NCBI GenBank assembly: GCA_900549415.1
Contig: URNX01000016.1
Coordinates: 1 to 64,000 of the forward strand
Source: an uncultured bacterium
Lineage (GTDB): Bacteria; Verrucomicrobiota; Lentisphaeria; Victivallales; UBA1829
Length of the DNA: 64,000 nt
Direction: 5' to 3'
Of the stretch, positions 53,046 to 60,985 are shown in pieces; position 1 is the first letter of the stretch; every line of letters starts with the position of its first letter. The notes under the pieces are model-generated. The model ran no database searches, had not been told where the DNA came from, and worked only from the letters and a program-made list of their open reading frames with translations. The position numbers were made by a program, and so were the translations under genes.

Positions 53046-54503
53046 TCACTCCATCCTTAAGACGACACGTTCAACTTCATCGATGCTTGTCTCTCCGCGT
53101 TCGACAAGCCGGAGCGCATCGTTCAGCATCATCGAAGAACCGCCGTTCTGCTGCTCCAGAAACTCATTGATCTCGGTGAGGGAAACTTCTCCGTTTTCAA
53201 GCAGAGCCTTCAGCTCCGCTGTCATCGGCATCATCTCGAAAATCGCATGACGCCCCCTGTAGCCCGTTCCGTCACATTCCCGGCAGCCGCAGGGACCATA
53301 AATCTGATCCTGCCGCCAACCGGAGGCCTCGAAATACTCGCGGTACTCCTCCGGAAGCGCCACGCGCTGCTTGCAGGAGGGACAGAGCGTGCGGACAAGC
53401 CGCTGAGAGACAATCATCCGCAGGGTGGAGGCAAGTGTGCGCATCGGCACGCCGAGCGACATCATGCGGTCCAGCGTTCCGATATTGTCGTTACTGTGCA
53501 GAGTCGCGACAATCAAGTGACCCGTTTGAGCCGCCTGAGCCGCAATCTCCGCAGTCTCGCTGTCGCGGATTTCTCCCAGGCATATCACATCCGGATTCTG
53601 GCGCAGGGCATTGCGCAGCAGCGCGGCAAACGTAATCTCCGCCTTGTTGTTCACCTCCATCTGACTGATGTTCGGTATGATATTTTCAATAGGATCCTCA
53701 ATGGACATGATATTTTTGATTGAATAATCAAAAGACTGAAGAATTCCGTAAAGGGTCGTCGTCTTGCCGCTTCCGGTCGGACCGCAGATCAGCAGCATTC
53801 CGGACGGCATTCCCAGCACGTTTTTCAGCATTTTCTGATTCCCGGGCGTCATGCCGAGATCCTCAAGTTTCATCGGACCGCCCGCGCAGCCGAGCACTCG
53901 AACCGTAATCTTCTCTCCTCCGAACGCGCCGACGCTCGCGACTCGGAACGCCGCCTGACCATCCGGCACCCGTGCGGTAAACGAGCCGTCCTGCGGACGC
54001 CGACGCTCAAAGCTGTCCATTCCAGCCGCAACTTTAATGGCGCTGATCACGGCATTTGCGAGTGTGTCGTCAAGAGTCCGCACCGTCCGCAGCGCGCCGT
54101 CCACGCGGATGCGAACCGTATAAACGGAATCTTTTTTCGGATCAATGAATATATCACTCGCCCGTTTTTTCAGAGCAAGGAAAATCAGCTCCTTCATAAC
54201 CTCAAGCGATTCCGAGTAGGACGCGTCATCCAGGGAAAGCACGCTTTTCCCGCGCGAATCCAGAATGTCGATCTCCGGCGGAGGCGGTTTTTTGAAAATT
54301 ATATCTTCCAATACAATTTTGTATAATTTGAATCCGCCGAAAACAAGCAGAAAAAGCGGTCCGGCAAAAAGCGCCGCTGTATTCAAATACGTTTTTGTTT
54401 TATCTCCGCAATTCGAATATTTTGCAACAAAAGTCAATGTATACACACCGGACAACAGCCACAGAATCAGAACAAGAAGATTTATAAAACTGAAATACAC
54501 CAC
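53046..54503 (-). CDS. GspE/PilB-type secretion ATPase with N-terminal membrane anchor
   Basis: This 485-aa protein has all catalytic boxes of type II/IV secretion ATPases: Walker A GPTGSGKTTTLYG (about 242-254), Asp box IEDPIE, Walker B CLGEIRDSETAEIA, His box GHLIVATLHSND and a CPSCK...CRECDGTGYRGR zinc finger. Instead of the normal soluble N-terminal domains it begins with two hydrophobic helices (about 5-27 and 43-63). The start is GTG with a strong RBS (GGAGG). It would power assembly of pseudopilins such as the four in this window, though other machine parts are not nearby. Confidence 0.87.
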   Translation of the reverse strand: MVYFSFINLLVLILWLLSGVYTLTFVAKYSNCGDKTKTYLNTAALFAGPLFLLVFGGFKLYKIVLEDIIFKKPPPPEIDILDSRGKSVLSLDDASYSESLEVMKELIFLALKKRASDIFIDPKKDSVYTVRIRVDGALRTVRTLDDTLANAVISAIKVAAGMDSFERRRPQDGSFTARVPDGQAAFRVASVGAFGGEKITVRVLGCAGGPMKLEDLGMTPGNQKMLKNVLGMPSGMLLICGPTGSGKTTTLYGILQSFDYSIKNIMSIEDPIENIIPNISQMEVNNKAEITFAALLRNALRQNPDVICLGEIRDSETAEIAAQAAQTGHLIVATLHSNDNIGTLDRMMSLGVPMRTLASTLRMIVSQRLVRTLCPSCKQRVALPEEYREYFEASGWRQDQIYGPCGCRECDGTGYRGRHAIFEMMPMTAELKALLENGEVSLTEINEFLEQQNGGSSMMLNDALRLVERGETSIDEVERVVLRME

Positions 54504-54526
54504 AATTACCCTCCAATGTTTTTGCT

Positions 54527-54555
54527 ACTATACAATAAGAACCCTATTTTTTCAA
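54527..54555 (-). promoter_or_regulatory. Promoter of the PilB-like / CvpA-like operon
   Basis: Minus-strand TTGAAA (54555-54550) and TATAGT (54532-54527) are 17 bp apart and end 24 bp before the GTG start. Confidence 0.7.
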
Positions 54556-54660
54556 GCATACAGGGAAAGAATTTTCGTTTTTTCCGGCAAAAGCCGCGAA
54601 TGTGAAAACGCGCGCCTCTCAATAAAAACGCCTTCCTTTTGCGAAAAAAAACTTTTCCCC

Positions 54661-54689
54661 TTGACTTTCCCGCAAATCGTGGTTTATTA
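54661..54689 (+). promoter_or_regulatory. Putative promoter of the gmhA-uppS-cdsA operon
   Basis: TTGACT (54661-54666) is followed after 17 bp by TTATTA (54684-54689); with an 18-bp spacer TATTAC is an alternative. It lies 35 bp before the first gene. Confidence 0.5.
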
Positions 54690-54723
54690 CCGTTGAAACA
54701 AATTTACAAGGAGTTTTTTTATC

Positions 54724-55380
54724 ATGCAGAACGATCCCATCGCTGAATCCGCCATGGCAACCCTGCTCGCCCGCCATCCAGCTCTCGCCGCGTGCGCAGA
54801 CAAAATCACGGATGCATACCGCATCCTCCGCGACTCCATCGCTCAGGGCGGAACCGTCTTCGTCTGCGGAAACGGCGGAAGCCACGCCGACGCCGACCAC
54901 ATCATCGGCGAGCTCTCCAAAGGATTCCTACTCAAACGCAAACTCCCCGCGGAACTCGTCAAATCCATGTCGGAAAAACTCGGCGAAGACGCCGCGCCTC
55001 TCTGCGACCGCCTCCAGATGGGAATGCGCGCAATGCTCCTCGACGCCCACCCCGCTCTCTCCTCCGCATATGCAAACGACGTCGATCCCCTCATGTGCTG
55101 CGCTCAGCAGCTCTTCGTCATGGGACGCGAAAACGACGTCGTCATCGGTCTCAGCACCTCCGGAAACGCGGAAAACATCCGCAACGTCTTCAAAGTCGCC
55201 GGCGGACGCGGCATCAAACGCATCCTCTTCACCGGAAACCGTCACGGCAAATGCGAACAGTATGCCGACTGCGTCATCGACGTTCCCGAATCCGAAACCT
55301 ACAAGATTCAGGAACTCCACCTCCCGACCTATCATGCAATCTGCATTATGCTTGAGGAATACTTCTATGGCGGAAAATGA
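54724..55380 (+). CDS. SIS-domain sugar isomerase, GmhA-like
   Basis: This 218-aa protein has one SIS domain. The sugar-phosphate loop motifs are VFVCGNGGSHADADHI near the N-terminus and VVIGLSTSGNAENI in the middle; KIQELHLPTYHAICIMLEEYF closes the domain as in sedoheptulose-7-phosphate isomerase GmhA, which starts ADP-heptose synthesis for lipopolysaccharide. DiaA-like proteins look similar, so the assignment is probable rather than certain. It has the RBS AAGGAG. Its end overlaps uppS by 14 bp. Confidence 0.82.
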   Translation: MQNDPIAESAMATLLARHPALAACADKITDAYRILRDSIAQGGTVFVCGNGGSHADADHIIGELSKGFLLKRKLPAELVKSMSEKLGEDAAPLCDRLQMGMRAMLLDAHPALSSAYANDVDPLMCCAQQLFVMGRENDVVIGLSTSGNAENIRNVFKVAGGRGIKRILFTGNRHGKCEQYADCVIDVPESETYKIQELHLPTYHAICIMLEEYFYGGK

Positions 55381-56083
55381 TCTGAAAACGCTCCGTCATA
55401 TTGCCGTCATTATGGACGGCAACGGACGCTGGGCCGCCCGCCGCAACCTCCCGCGCGTCGAAGGACACCTTGCCGGCGCACAGCGCGTAAAGGACATACT
55501 TCAGTATGCGCGCGAGTTCGGCGTGGAGTATCTCACGCTCTACGCATTCAGCACGGAAAACTGGAAACGCTCCGCCGAAGAAGTCGGCGCTCTGATGGAC
55601 ATTCTTTCGTCATTTCTCAATGAATACCTGGAAGAAATGAAGAAAAATGAGGTCAGGCTGCTTGTAACCGGCAGAATTGACGGATTGCCGGACCGTGCGG
55701 CGTCAGATCTCCGTCACGCCATTTCGGAGACTGCCCAGTTCCGGAAACACACTCTGATTCTTGCGCTGAATTACGGCGGACGCTCCGAGATCGCCGACGC
55801 CGCGCGGAAGATCGCCGAAGAGGTGAAAGCCGGAAAACTCGACCCCGTCAAAATTGACGAACAGCTCTTCGCCCGTCATCTCTATCTGCCCGACGTTCCG
55901 GATCCCGATCTCATGATTCGCACCAGCGGGGAATTCCGTCTGAGCAACTTCCTGCTGTGGGAACTCTCCTACGCGGAATTTTACATAACCGATACCTTCT
56001 GGCCCGATTTCGACCGGACGGAATTCATCAAAGCCCTTGAATCATATTCGAAACGCGACCGCCGTTTCGGAGGAAGGAAGTAA
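55367..56083 (+). CDS. uppS: Undecaprenyl diphosphate synthase
   Basis: This 238-aa cis-prenyltransferase makes the C55 carrier lipid for cell-wall and LPS precursors. HIAVIMDGNGRWAARRNLPR near the N-terminus binds the substrate diphosphate, LTLYAFSTENWKR follows, and PDPDLMIRTSGEFRLSNFLLW ends the catalytic core. The frame is open far upstream, but the ATG at 55367 has the RBS GAGGA and is the conserved start. It overlaps the gmhA-like gene by 14 bp and is followed 2 bp later by cdsA. Confidence 0.96.
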   Translation: MAENDLKTLRHIAVIMDGNGRWAARRNLPRVEGHLAGAQRVKDILQYAREFGVEYLTLYAFSTENWKRSAEEVGALMDILSSFLNEYLEEMKKNEVRLLVTGRIDGLPDRAASDLRHAISETAQFRKHTLILALNYGGRSEIADAARKIAEEVKAGKLDPVKIDEQLFARHLYLPDVPDPDLMIRTSGEFRLSNFLLWELSYAEFYITDTFWPDFDRTEFIKALESYSKRDRRFGGRK

Positions 56084-56085
56084 TC

Positions 56086-56937
56086 ATGTTTCTGCCAAGA
56101 CTCTTCAGCACAATCATTCTTCTGGGACTCTTCTCCGCATCCGTTTTCTGGCAGGGTGACGGCGGACGCGCCTGTTTCACCCTCCTCGCCATCGCCGGAA
56201 TCCTCGGCGCAGTGTGGGAATTCGCGAAAATCATCGAAAAACAGGATATGCCCTCCTATCCCCTCTGGACAGGGTTCGCCGTTCTCCTCCCCGTCCTCGG
56301 CATGCTCTGGAAAGACGTGGCGCCGGTCGAGGTCAAACTTCTTCTGGTCGGGCTGGTCATTGCGTTCTGCGTCTGCCTGTGGATTCAGCTTCTCTGTTCA
56401 GGCAACCGGCTGGAAATCCTGAAAAAAATCATGAATTCCGCGGCAATGTATGTTCTGTTCATTGTCCCGTTCTTCATTTTAGCGGCGATGCAGGACGACC
56501 GGATGCTGTTTCTCTATCTGATTCTCGGCACAAAAATCGGCGACATCGGAGCCTACGTCGTCGGCTCGCTTTCGAACAAAATTACGGGCGGACGCAACCA
56601 CAAACTGATCCCGTCGATCAGCCCCGGCAAGTCGTGGGAAGGTTTAATCGGCGGACTTCTGATCAGCATCGGTTTTGCGTTTGCGCTTTTCCCGGCAGTA
56701 ACGCATCATGAGTTTCCCGTGTGGGTTCCCGTGATTCCGGGAGTGCTTCTGTTCTTCTTCGGAGCGGCGGGCGACCTTGCGGAATCTTCCCTGAAGCGCA
56801 TCTGCGGCGTCAAGGATTCCGGCCGGATTCTTCCCGGCATCGGCGGCGTTCTCGACCTCGTGGACAGCCTCATGATCAACGCCCCCGTCTTCGTCGTCAT
56901 GATGTATTTCCTGGATATGTTCCTTCTGAAGAAATAA
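56086..56937 (+). CDS. cdsA: Phosphatidate cytidylyltransferase
   Basis: This 283-aa integral membrane protein has about eight helices. Signature regions are present: SPGKSWEGLIGG and the C-terminal GDLAESSLKRICGVKDSG, then LPGIGGVLDLVDS, where most CdsA proteins have PGHGG (here Ile replaces His). It makes CDP-diacylglycerol from phosphatidate and CTP. The uppS-cdsA order is conserved across many bacteria. A GC-rich hairpin follows. Confidence 0.93.
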   Translation: MFLPRLFSTIILLGLFSASVFWQGDGGRACFTLLAIAGILGAVWEFAKIIEKQDMPSYPLWTGFAVLLPVLGMLWKDVAPVEVKLLLVGLVIAFCVCLWIQLLCSGNRLEILKKIMNSAAMYVLFIVPFFILAAMQDDRMLFLYLILGTKIGDIGAYVVGSLSNKITGGRNHKLIPSISPGKSWEGLIGGLLISIGFAFALFPAVTHHEFPVWVPVIPGVLLFFFGAAGDLAESSLKRICGVKDSGRILPGIGGVLDLVDSLMINAPVFVVMMYFLDMFLLKK

Positions 56938-56946
56938 CGGCAGACA

Positions 56947-56972
56947 GCGGACGGAGCGGAGGCTCCGTCCGC
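56947..56972. terminator. GC-rich hairpin between cdsA and the lexA-like gene
   Basis: An 11-bp perfect stem (GCGGACGGAGC) with a 4-base loop lies between two convergent genes. Neither side has a clear T tract, so it may reduce read-through rather than terminate by itself. Confidence 0.45.
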
Positions 56973-56980
56973 AAGACGAA

Positions 56981-57607
56981 TCAGAGAGCGCGCTGAACTC
57001 CAACGACGATGCCGCGAAGCGGAAACTCCTTCAGAGAACACTCACTGACGTTCTCCGAGGCGCCGTCCGCAAACGAAAGACGCCCGTCCGAACAGCCGAG
57101 ACAGCTCTTCAGAGTTGAACAGCCGTTTTCCTGCGCAACAATGATGTCGCCCTTCTTCAACTCGTCCGGATGACGCTTGACGATCGCGATGTCGCCGTCG
57201 AGAATCCCGCGGGCGGCCATGCCGGAACCGTGGACACGCAGAGCGTAAAGCGTGCGGCAATCCGAGTGCAGCGCTTTTTCAAACAGCGAGGAATCGCAGT
57301 AAAGCGCTTTGTGCGTGCCGTTGTAAATCGAACGGTCGTTTCCCAGATCGTCGAAAACGGGAATCGCGCGGAGCCCGCTCGGATGTCTGGGTTTGCGGTG
57401 CGGTTTCAGAAGAGCAATGCTCCTCGCCTTCGAACTGCGGCTCAGAAAATCTTTCTTCTGGAGTGCGCGGAGATGCGCAAAGACGGTTGAGGTTTTGATC
57501 GCAAAATGATCCGCGATCTCGTAGACGGTCGGAGCCATCCCTACAGAGTTCATGAACTCTTCGATGTAGTTGAGAATCCGACGCTGTTTTTCCGTGAGTC
57601 CTTTCAT
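56981..57607 (-). CDS. LexA-like repressor with altered self-cleavage residues
   Basis: This 208-aa protein aligns along its whole length with E. coli LexA: an N-terminal winged helix (GLTEKQRRILNYIEEFMNS, then APTVYEIADHFAIKTSTVFAHL) and a C-terminal S24 fold. Aligned without gaps around LRVHGSGMAARGILDGD, the position of catalytic Ser119 is Gly129, with a Ser one residue earlier (Ser128). The general-base Lys is kept (Lys167). The scissile Ala-Gly is Leu88-Gly89. It may therefore not self-cleave in the usual way. It has the RBS AAGGGGG. No standard SOS box was identified upstream. Confidence 0.8.
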   Translation of the reverse strand: MKGLTEKQRRILNYIEEFMNSVGMAPTVYEIADHFAIKTSTVFAHLRALQKKDFLSRSSKARSIALLKPHRKPRHPSGLRAIPVFDDLGNDRSIYNGTHKALYCDSSLFEKALHSDCRTLYALRVHGSGMAARGILDGDIAIVKRHPDELKKGDIIVAQENGCSTLKSCLGCSDGRLSFADGASENVSECSLKEFPLRGIVVGVQRAL

Positions 57608-57763
57608 AAGTCAGTCCCCCCTTATTGAACTTACTTACTGTTTCCCCCTTGTCCAGACCCCCTGTCAGGACGAAGGACCTTTCGGTTTATATCTTTATAA
57701 TAACCGCTGTTTCACAGAATGCAAATCAAAAAATAAAATTTTTGCGATTTTTTATTTCCTCGA

Positions 57764-57792
57764 TTGAAAATCCGCAAAATATGCAGTATAGT
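57764..57792 (+). promoter_or_regulatory. Promoter of the ABC exporter operon
   Basis: TTGAAA (57764-57769) and TATAGT (57787-57792) are 17 bp apart, ending 23 bp before the ATPase start. The rest of the 57608-57815 gap is AT-rich with no gene seen; two copies of GAAACAG on the minus strand might concern lexA. Confidence 0.68.
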
Positions 57793-57815
57793 CTCCGAAA
57801 AAGGAAAGCAAATCT

Positions 57816-58742
57816 ATGAAAATTATTGTAGACAATCTTTGCCGTTCTTTCGGGAACATCCGCGCTCTTGACGGCGTATCGTTTGAGATCCCGGACGGGG
57901 CTGTCTGCGGATTCGTCGGGACAAACGGCGCGGGAAAAACAACCGCGCTGCGCATCATGGCCGGACTTGACACGCCCGACTGCGGCAGCGTTTTCTTCGA
58001 TCAGCTTTCCGCAACTGATTATCCCGAACAGATCCCCGCCATCGCAGGATTCATGCCCGACACCCTCGTCAATGCACACAATATCCGCGTCCGGGAGTAC
58101 CTCGACTTCTTCGCCCGCGCGTTCCAGCTGTGCGGCAGGGAAAAAGAGGCTGCATTCCACCGCGTCAGCGAATACACAATGCTCGATGAACTGCTCGACC
58201 GCCCGCTTTCCGCACTCTCCAAAGGCATGAAACAGCAGGTCTCGCTGGCGCGTGTGCTGATTCATGATCCCCCGGTTCTGCTGCTCGACGAACCCGCCGC
58301 CGGGCTCGATCCGCGCGCACGGGTAACGCTCCGCGAATCGCTCTCCCGGCTCGCGCAAACGGGAAAAACAATCCTGATCTCCTCGCATATTCTCAGCGAA
58401 CTGGAGGAGATGATCAGCTGCGTTATTATTCTCGAACGCGGGAAGATCACCTGGCAGGGTGCACCTGGAAGCATGCCGGTCAGCTCTCAGCCCCGCGCTC
58501 TCCTGACCTTCCGCTGCTCCGCAGAATCCGTTCTTGAGACGCTCGGAAAATATCCGTTTGTAACCGGCATCCGCCAGACGGGTCCGCGGCAGATTGAACT
58601 GACTTTTTCGGGCGGCGAAGCGGATTTCGCGGAACACATGGCTGAAATTTTCCGTTCCGGGCCGCCGATTCTCGCAATGTCCCGTCCGGATCTTTCTCTT
58701 GAAGGAATGTTTCTGGAAAAAACAACCGGAGAGGTGCAGTAA
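57816..58742 (+). CDS. ABC transporter ATP-binding protein (ABC-2 type exporter)
   Basis: This 308-aa ATPase has Walker A GTNGAGKTT, signature LSKGMKQQ, Walker B VLLLDEPAAGLDPRA and the H loop ISSHILSE. After about residue 215 comes a roughly 90-residue C-terminal extension typical of drug- or polymer-exporting ABC-2 ATPases. Its stop codon overlaps the permease start by 1 bp (TAATG), so the two work together. The exported substrate cannot be predicted. Confidence 0.9.
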   Translation: MKIIVDNLCRSFGNIRALDGVSFEIPDGAVCGFVGTNGAGKTTALRIMAGLDTPDCGSVFFDQLSATDYPEQIPAIAGFMPDTLVNAHNIRVREYLDFFARAFQLCGREKEAAFHRVSEYTMLDELLDRPLSALSKGMKQQVSLARVLIHDPPVLLLDEPAAGLDPRARVTLRESLSRLAQTGKTILISSHILSELEEMISCVIILERGKITWQGAPGSMPVSSQPRALLTFRCSAESVLETLGKYPFVTGIRQTGPRQIELTFSGGEADFAEHMAEIFRSGPPILAMSRPDLSLEGMFLEKTTGEVQ

Positions 58743-60025
58743 TGAATCTTCAAAACCGTATTTCCGCATGGCTTCCGGAGTCGCTCAACCCCGTTTTCGT
58801 AAAGGAGTTGAGGCTGAACCTTCGGAGCGGCACGACCCGCAATATGGCAATCGCGCTCCTTTTCACAGAAGGACTCGTTCTTTTTATCTATTTTTTGCTC
58901 GGAGATTTCCCGAACAAACGCGATCTGCCTGAAATGCTTTTCTCATTTTATCTTTTTGTATTTATACTCGCCTTGCTCGCCAATACGCTGAGCCTTGCAG
59001 TCAGCTGCGCCCGGGAACAACGCCAGGACGCCCTCCTCCCGGAATTCACGACCAGCCTTTCCCCTGCAGAAATTTTCAATGGAAGAATTCTGTCGGTATT
59101 TTTTTCCACGGGCATTCTTCTGCTTCTCGGATCGCCGGTTCTGATTTGGCTCGGAACTCTTGCGCAGGTTGAGTTTTTCAAGCATCTCCCGCTCTTTTCC
59201 TTCGTCCCGTACACCATCCTTGTGATGATTCAAAAACGGAAAACAGGACTTCCCGGCAAAACAGCCGGAAACATCTCAACCTTGATGCTGGCTGTTTTTA
59301 CGGGAGGATTCATCATTGCAACCCTTTTGGAATACCCTCGCCGATACAATGAAGCGATCTTCGTTTACAGATATCTCCCGATGTTCGCAATTAAATTATT
59401 CCTCTCCGCCTACCTCTGGATTCTCGGAATAAATCTGCTGAAACCGGCAAACTCAAACCGGATGCAGATTCCCCGCATCTGCGGATTCTTCGGAATGATT
59501 CTGCTCTTTTTCGCCTTGCTGCCCTTGTCACGGGAGCCGGAGCAGAACTTCGCGATATCCTGTCTGCTTTACGGATTACTGACCTTCTGCCAGACATGTT
59601 TCGAGCCGATGGAGCCGTCGCCGCGCTGCCGGAGAGAATCAAGCCCATTTCTTTTTCTCTTCCGGACCGGCGCATATCCGGGCTTTCTGTACGGGGCGTT
59701 TTTTGTGCTTGTATCCCTCGTTTTTGCCGTCTGGAACACCGAGAAATCCCTGATTGCTACCGGCGGCTGTTTACTGTTTTATGCCGCCGCTACACTTCTG
59801 CTGCGCCAGTGGCTGCCGAAAATCCCGGGGCTGCTGCTTGGAATATGCGTCATTGCGGCTTCCGGTCTGCTGGCGTCAATCGCCCAGCTGTCGGGTCTGC
59901 CTTTCACGTTCATGACTCCGAGCACCTGGAACAGCACCTGTTCCTTTGAAGTGCAGCTGCTGGGCTGTCTCACTCCGCTTCCGCTCCTGCTGATTCATCC
60001 GCTCCTCAAACGCAAAAAGTCCTGA
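58742..60025 (+). CDS. ABC-2-type transporter permease
   Basis: This 427-aa protein has about ten to twelve hydrophobic helices in two blocks. Its N-terminus (LNPVFVKELRLNLRSGTTRN) matches the amphipathic start of ABC-2 permeases, and a loop RQDALLPEFTTSLSPAEIFNGR follows the second helix, as in exporters of this type. It forms the membrane partner of the ATPase directly upstream. No signal for a specific cargo was seen. Confidence 0.8.
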   Translation: MNLQNRISAWLPESLNPVFVKELRLNLRSGTTRNMAIALLFTEGLVLFIYFLLGDFPNKRDLPEMLFSFYLFVFILALLANTLSLAVSCAREQRQDALLPEFTTSLSPAEIFNGRILSVFFSTGILLLLGSPVLIWLGTLAQVEFFKHLPLFSFVPYTILVMIQKRKTGLPGKTAGNISTLMLAVFTGGFIIATLLEYPRRYNEAIFVYRYLPMFAIKLFLSAYLWILGINLLKPANSNRMQIPRICGFFGMILLFFALLPLSREPEQNFAISCLLYGLLTFCQTCFEPMEPSPRCRRESSPFLFLFRTGAYPGFLYGAFFVLVSLVFAVWNTEKSLIATGGCLLFYAAATLLLRQWLPKIPGLLLGICVIAASGLLASIAQLSGLPFTFMTPSTWNSTCSFEVQLLGCLTPLPLLLIHPLLKRKKS

Positions 60026-60030
60026 AAAAA

Positions 60031-60084
60031 TTCCCTTCACGGTTGATTTCAGCCGCTCTTCGTGTATAGTTTCGGTGAAGGGAA
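60031..60084 (+). repeat. Inverted repeat flanking the xerD promoter
   Basis: TTCCCTTCAC (60031-60040) is repeated in inverse as GTGAAGGGAA (60075-60084), 34 bp apart, with the xerD promoter between the arms. The right arm also contains the ribosome binding site. The left arm lies upstream of the predicted start site, so the pair works, if at all, as DNA and not as an mRNA hairpin made from this promoter. Confidence 0.6.
60043..60070 (+). promoter_or_regulatory. Promoter of xerD
   Basis: TTGATT (60043-60048) and TATAGT (60065-60070) are separated by 16 bp, 20 bp before the xerD start. Confidence 0.6.
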
Positions 60085-60090
60085 TACAGC

Positions 60091-60984
60091 ATGGACAAAA
60101 TATTACAGCATTTCTGCGGGTATCTGCTCATGGAGCGCGGGCTGAGCGAAAACTCCATTGCCGCGTACCGCTCCGATCTGGAGGATTTCACCGGATGGCT
60201 CCGCGAACAGGGGAAAAACACTCTGCCAGAAGTCACCCGCGACGATATCATCGACTTCCTCGGGGCTCGCAAGGAACAGGGAATGGAGCCCTCAAGCCTC
60301 GCGCGGAGACTCGTCGCAATCAAAGTCTTCTTCCGCTATCTCGCGCAGGAAAAATTCATACCGGACAACATCACATCCGTCATGGATTCCCCGAAACTCG
60401 GACGCATTCTGCCCGAATTCATCACGGCCGTTGAAGTCGACGCCCTCATGAACGTGTGGACTCTTGAAGACCGCGATTTCCTCGCCATCCGCAACCGCGC
60501 GATTCTCGAACTCATGTACGCATGCGGGCTGCGCGTATCTGAAGTTGCCGCCTTGAACGTCTCCTCCGTCAACCTCGACGACCGGGTTATCCGCGTCGTC
60601 GGAAAAGGCTCGAAGGAACGGCTCGTGCCCGTCGGCCACCTCGCGCTGAAAGCGCTCGGGCGCTACCTGAAAGAGTCGCGTCCGTATCTGCTGAAATCTC
60701 CCGATGAGCCGACTTTGTTTCTCTCGCGGCTCGGGCGGCGGCTCGACCGCGAACGCATCTGGGGAATCATCAAGGAGACCGCACGGCTCGCGGGAATCAC
60801 CAAGAACGTTCATCCGCACACACTCCGCCATTCGTTTGCAAGCCATCTGCTCGAAAACGGCGCGGATCTGCGCGTCATTCAGGAGATGCTCGGACACGCC
60901 GACATCGCAACCACACAGATTTATACGCACATCGACCAGCGCCGCCTGCTCGAAGTGCAGCGCAAATTTCACCCGAGGGCATAA
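60091..60984 (+). CDS. xerD: Site-specific tyrosine recombinase XerC/XerD
   Basis: This 297-aa protein has an N-terminal SAM-like core-binding domain (about 1-90) and a catalytic domain with the full set: Arg in CGLRVSE, Lys in GKGSKER, His and Arg in HPHTLRHSFASHLL, His in LGHADIATTQ and Tyr278 in IYTHI. It resolves chromosome dimers at dif with its partner XerC. Its length and lack of adjacent mobile genes favour the housekeeping recombinase over a phage integrase; XerC cannot be excluded. apbE follows after 1 bp. Confidence 0.92.
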   Translation: MDKILQHFCGYLLMERGLSENSIAAYRSDLEDFTGWLREQGKNTLPEVTRDDIIDFLGARKEQGMEPSSLARRLVAIKVFFRYLAQEKFIPDNITSVMDSPKLGRILPEFITAVEVDALMNVWTLEDRDFLAIRNRAILELMYACGLRVSEVAALNVSSVNLDDRVIRVVGKGSKERLVPVGHLALKALGRYLKESRPYLLKSPDEPTLFLSRLGRRLDRERIWGIIKETARLAGITKNVHPHTLRHSFASHLLENGADLRVIQEMLGHADIATTQIYTHIDQRRLLEVQRKFHPRA

Positions 60985-60985
60985 A

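Noticed and set aside
57608..57720. SOS box upstream of the lexA-like gene
   Set aside because: Neither CTG-N10-CAG nor GAAC-N4-GTTC is present; only loose GAAACAG direct repeats were seen.
60091..60984. xerD-like gene as an integrase marking a mobile element
   Set aside because: Length and motifs are those of the housekeeping recombinase, it is in an operon with apbE, and no attachment repeat or phage gene is near.
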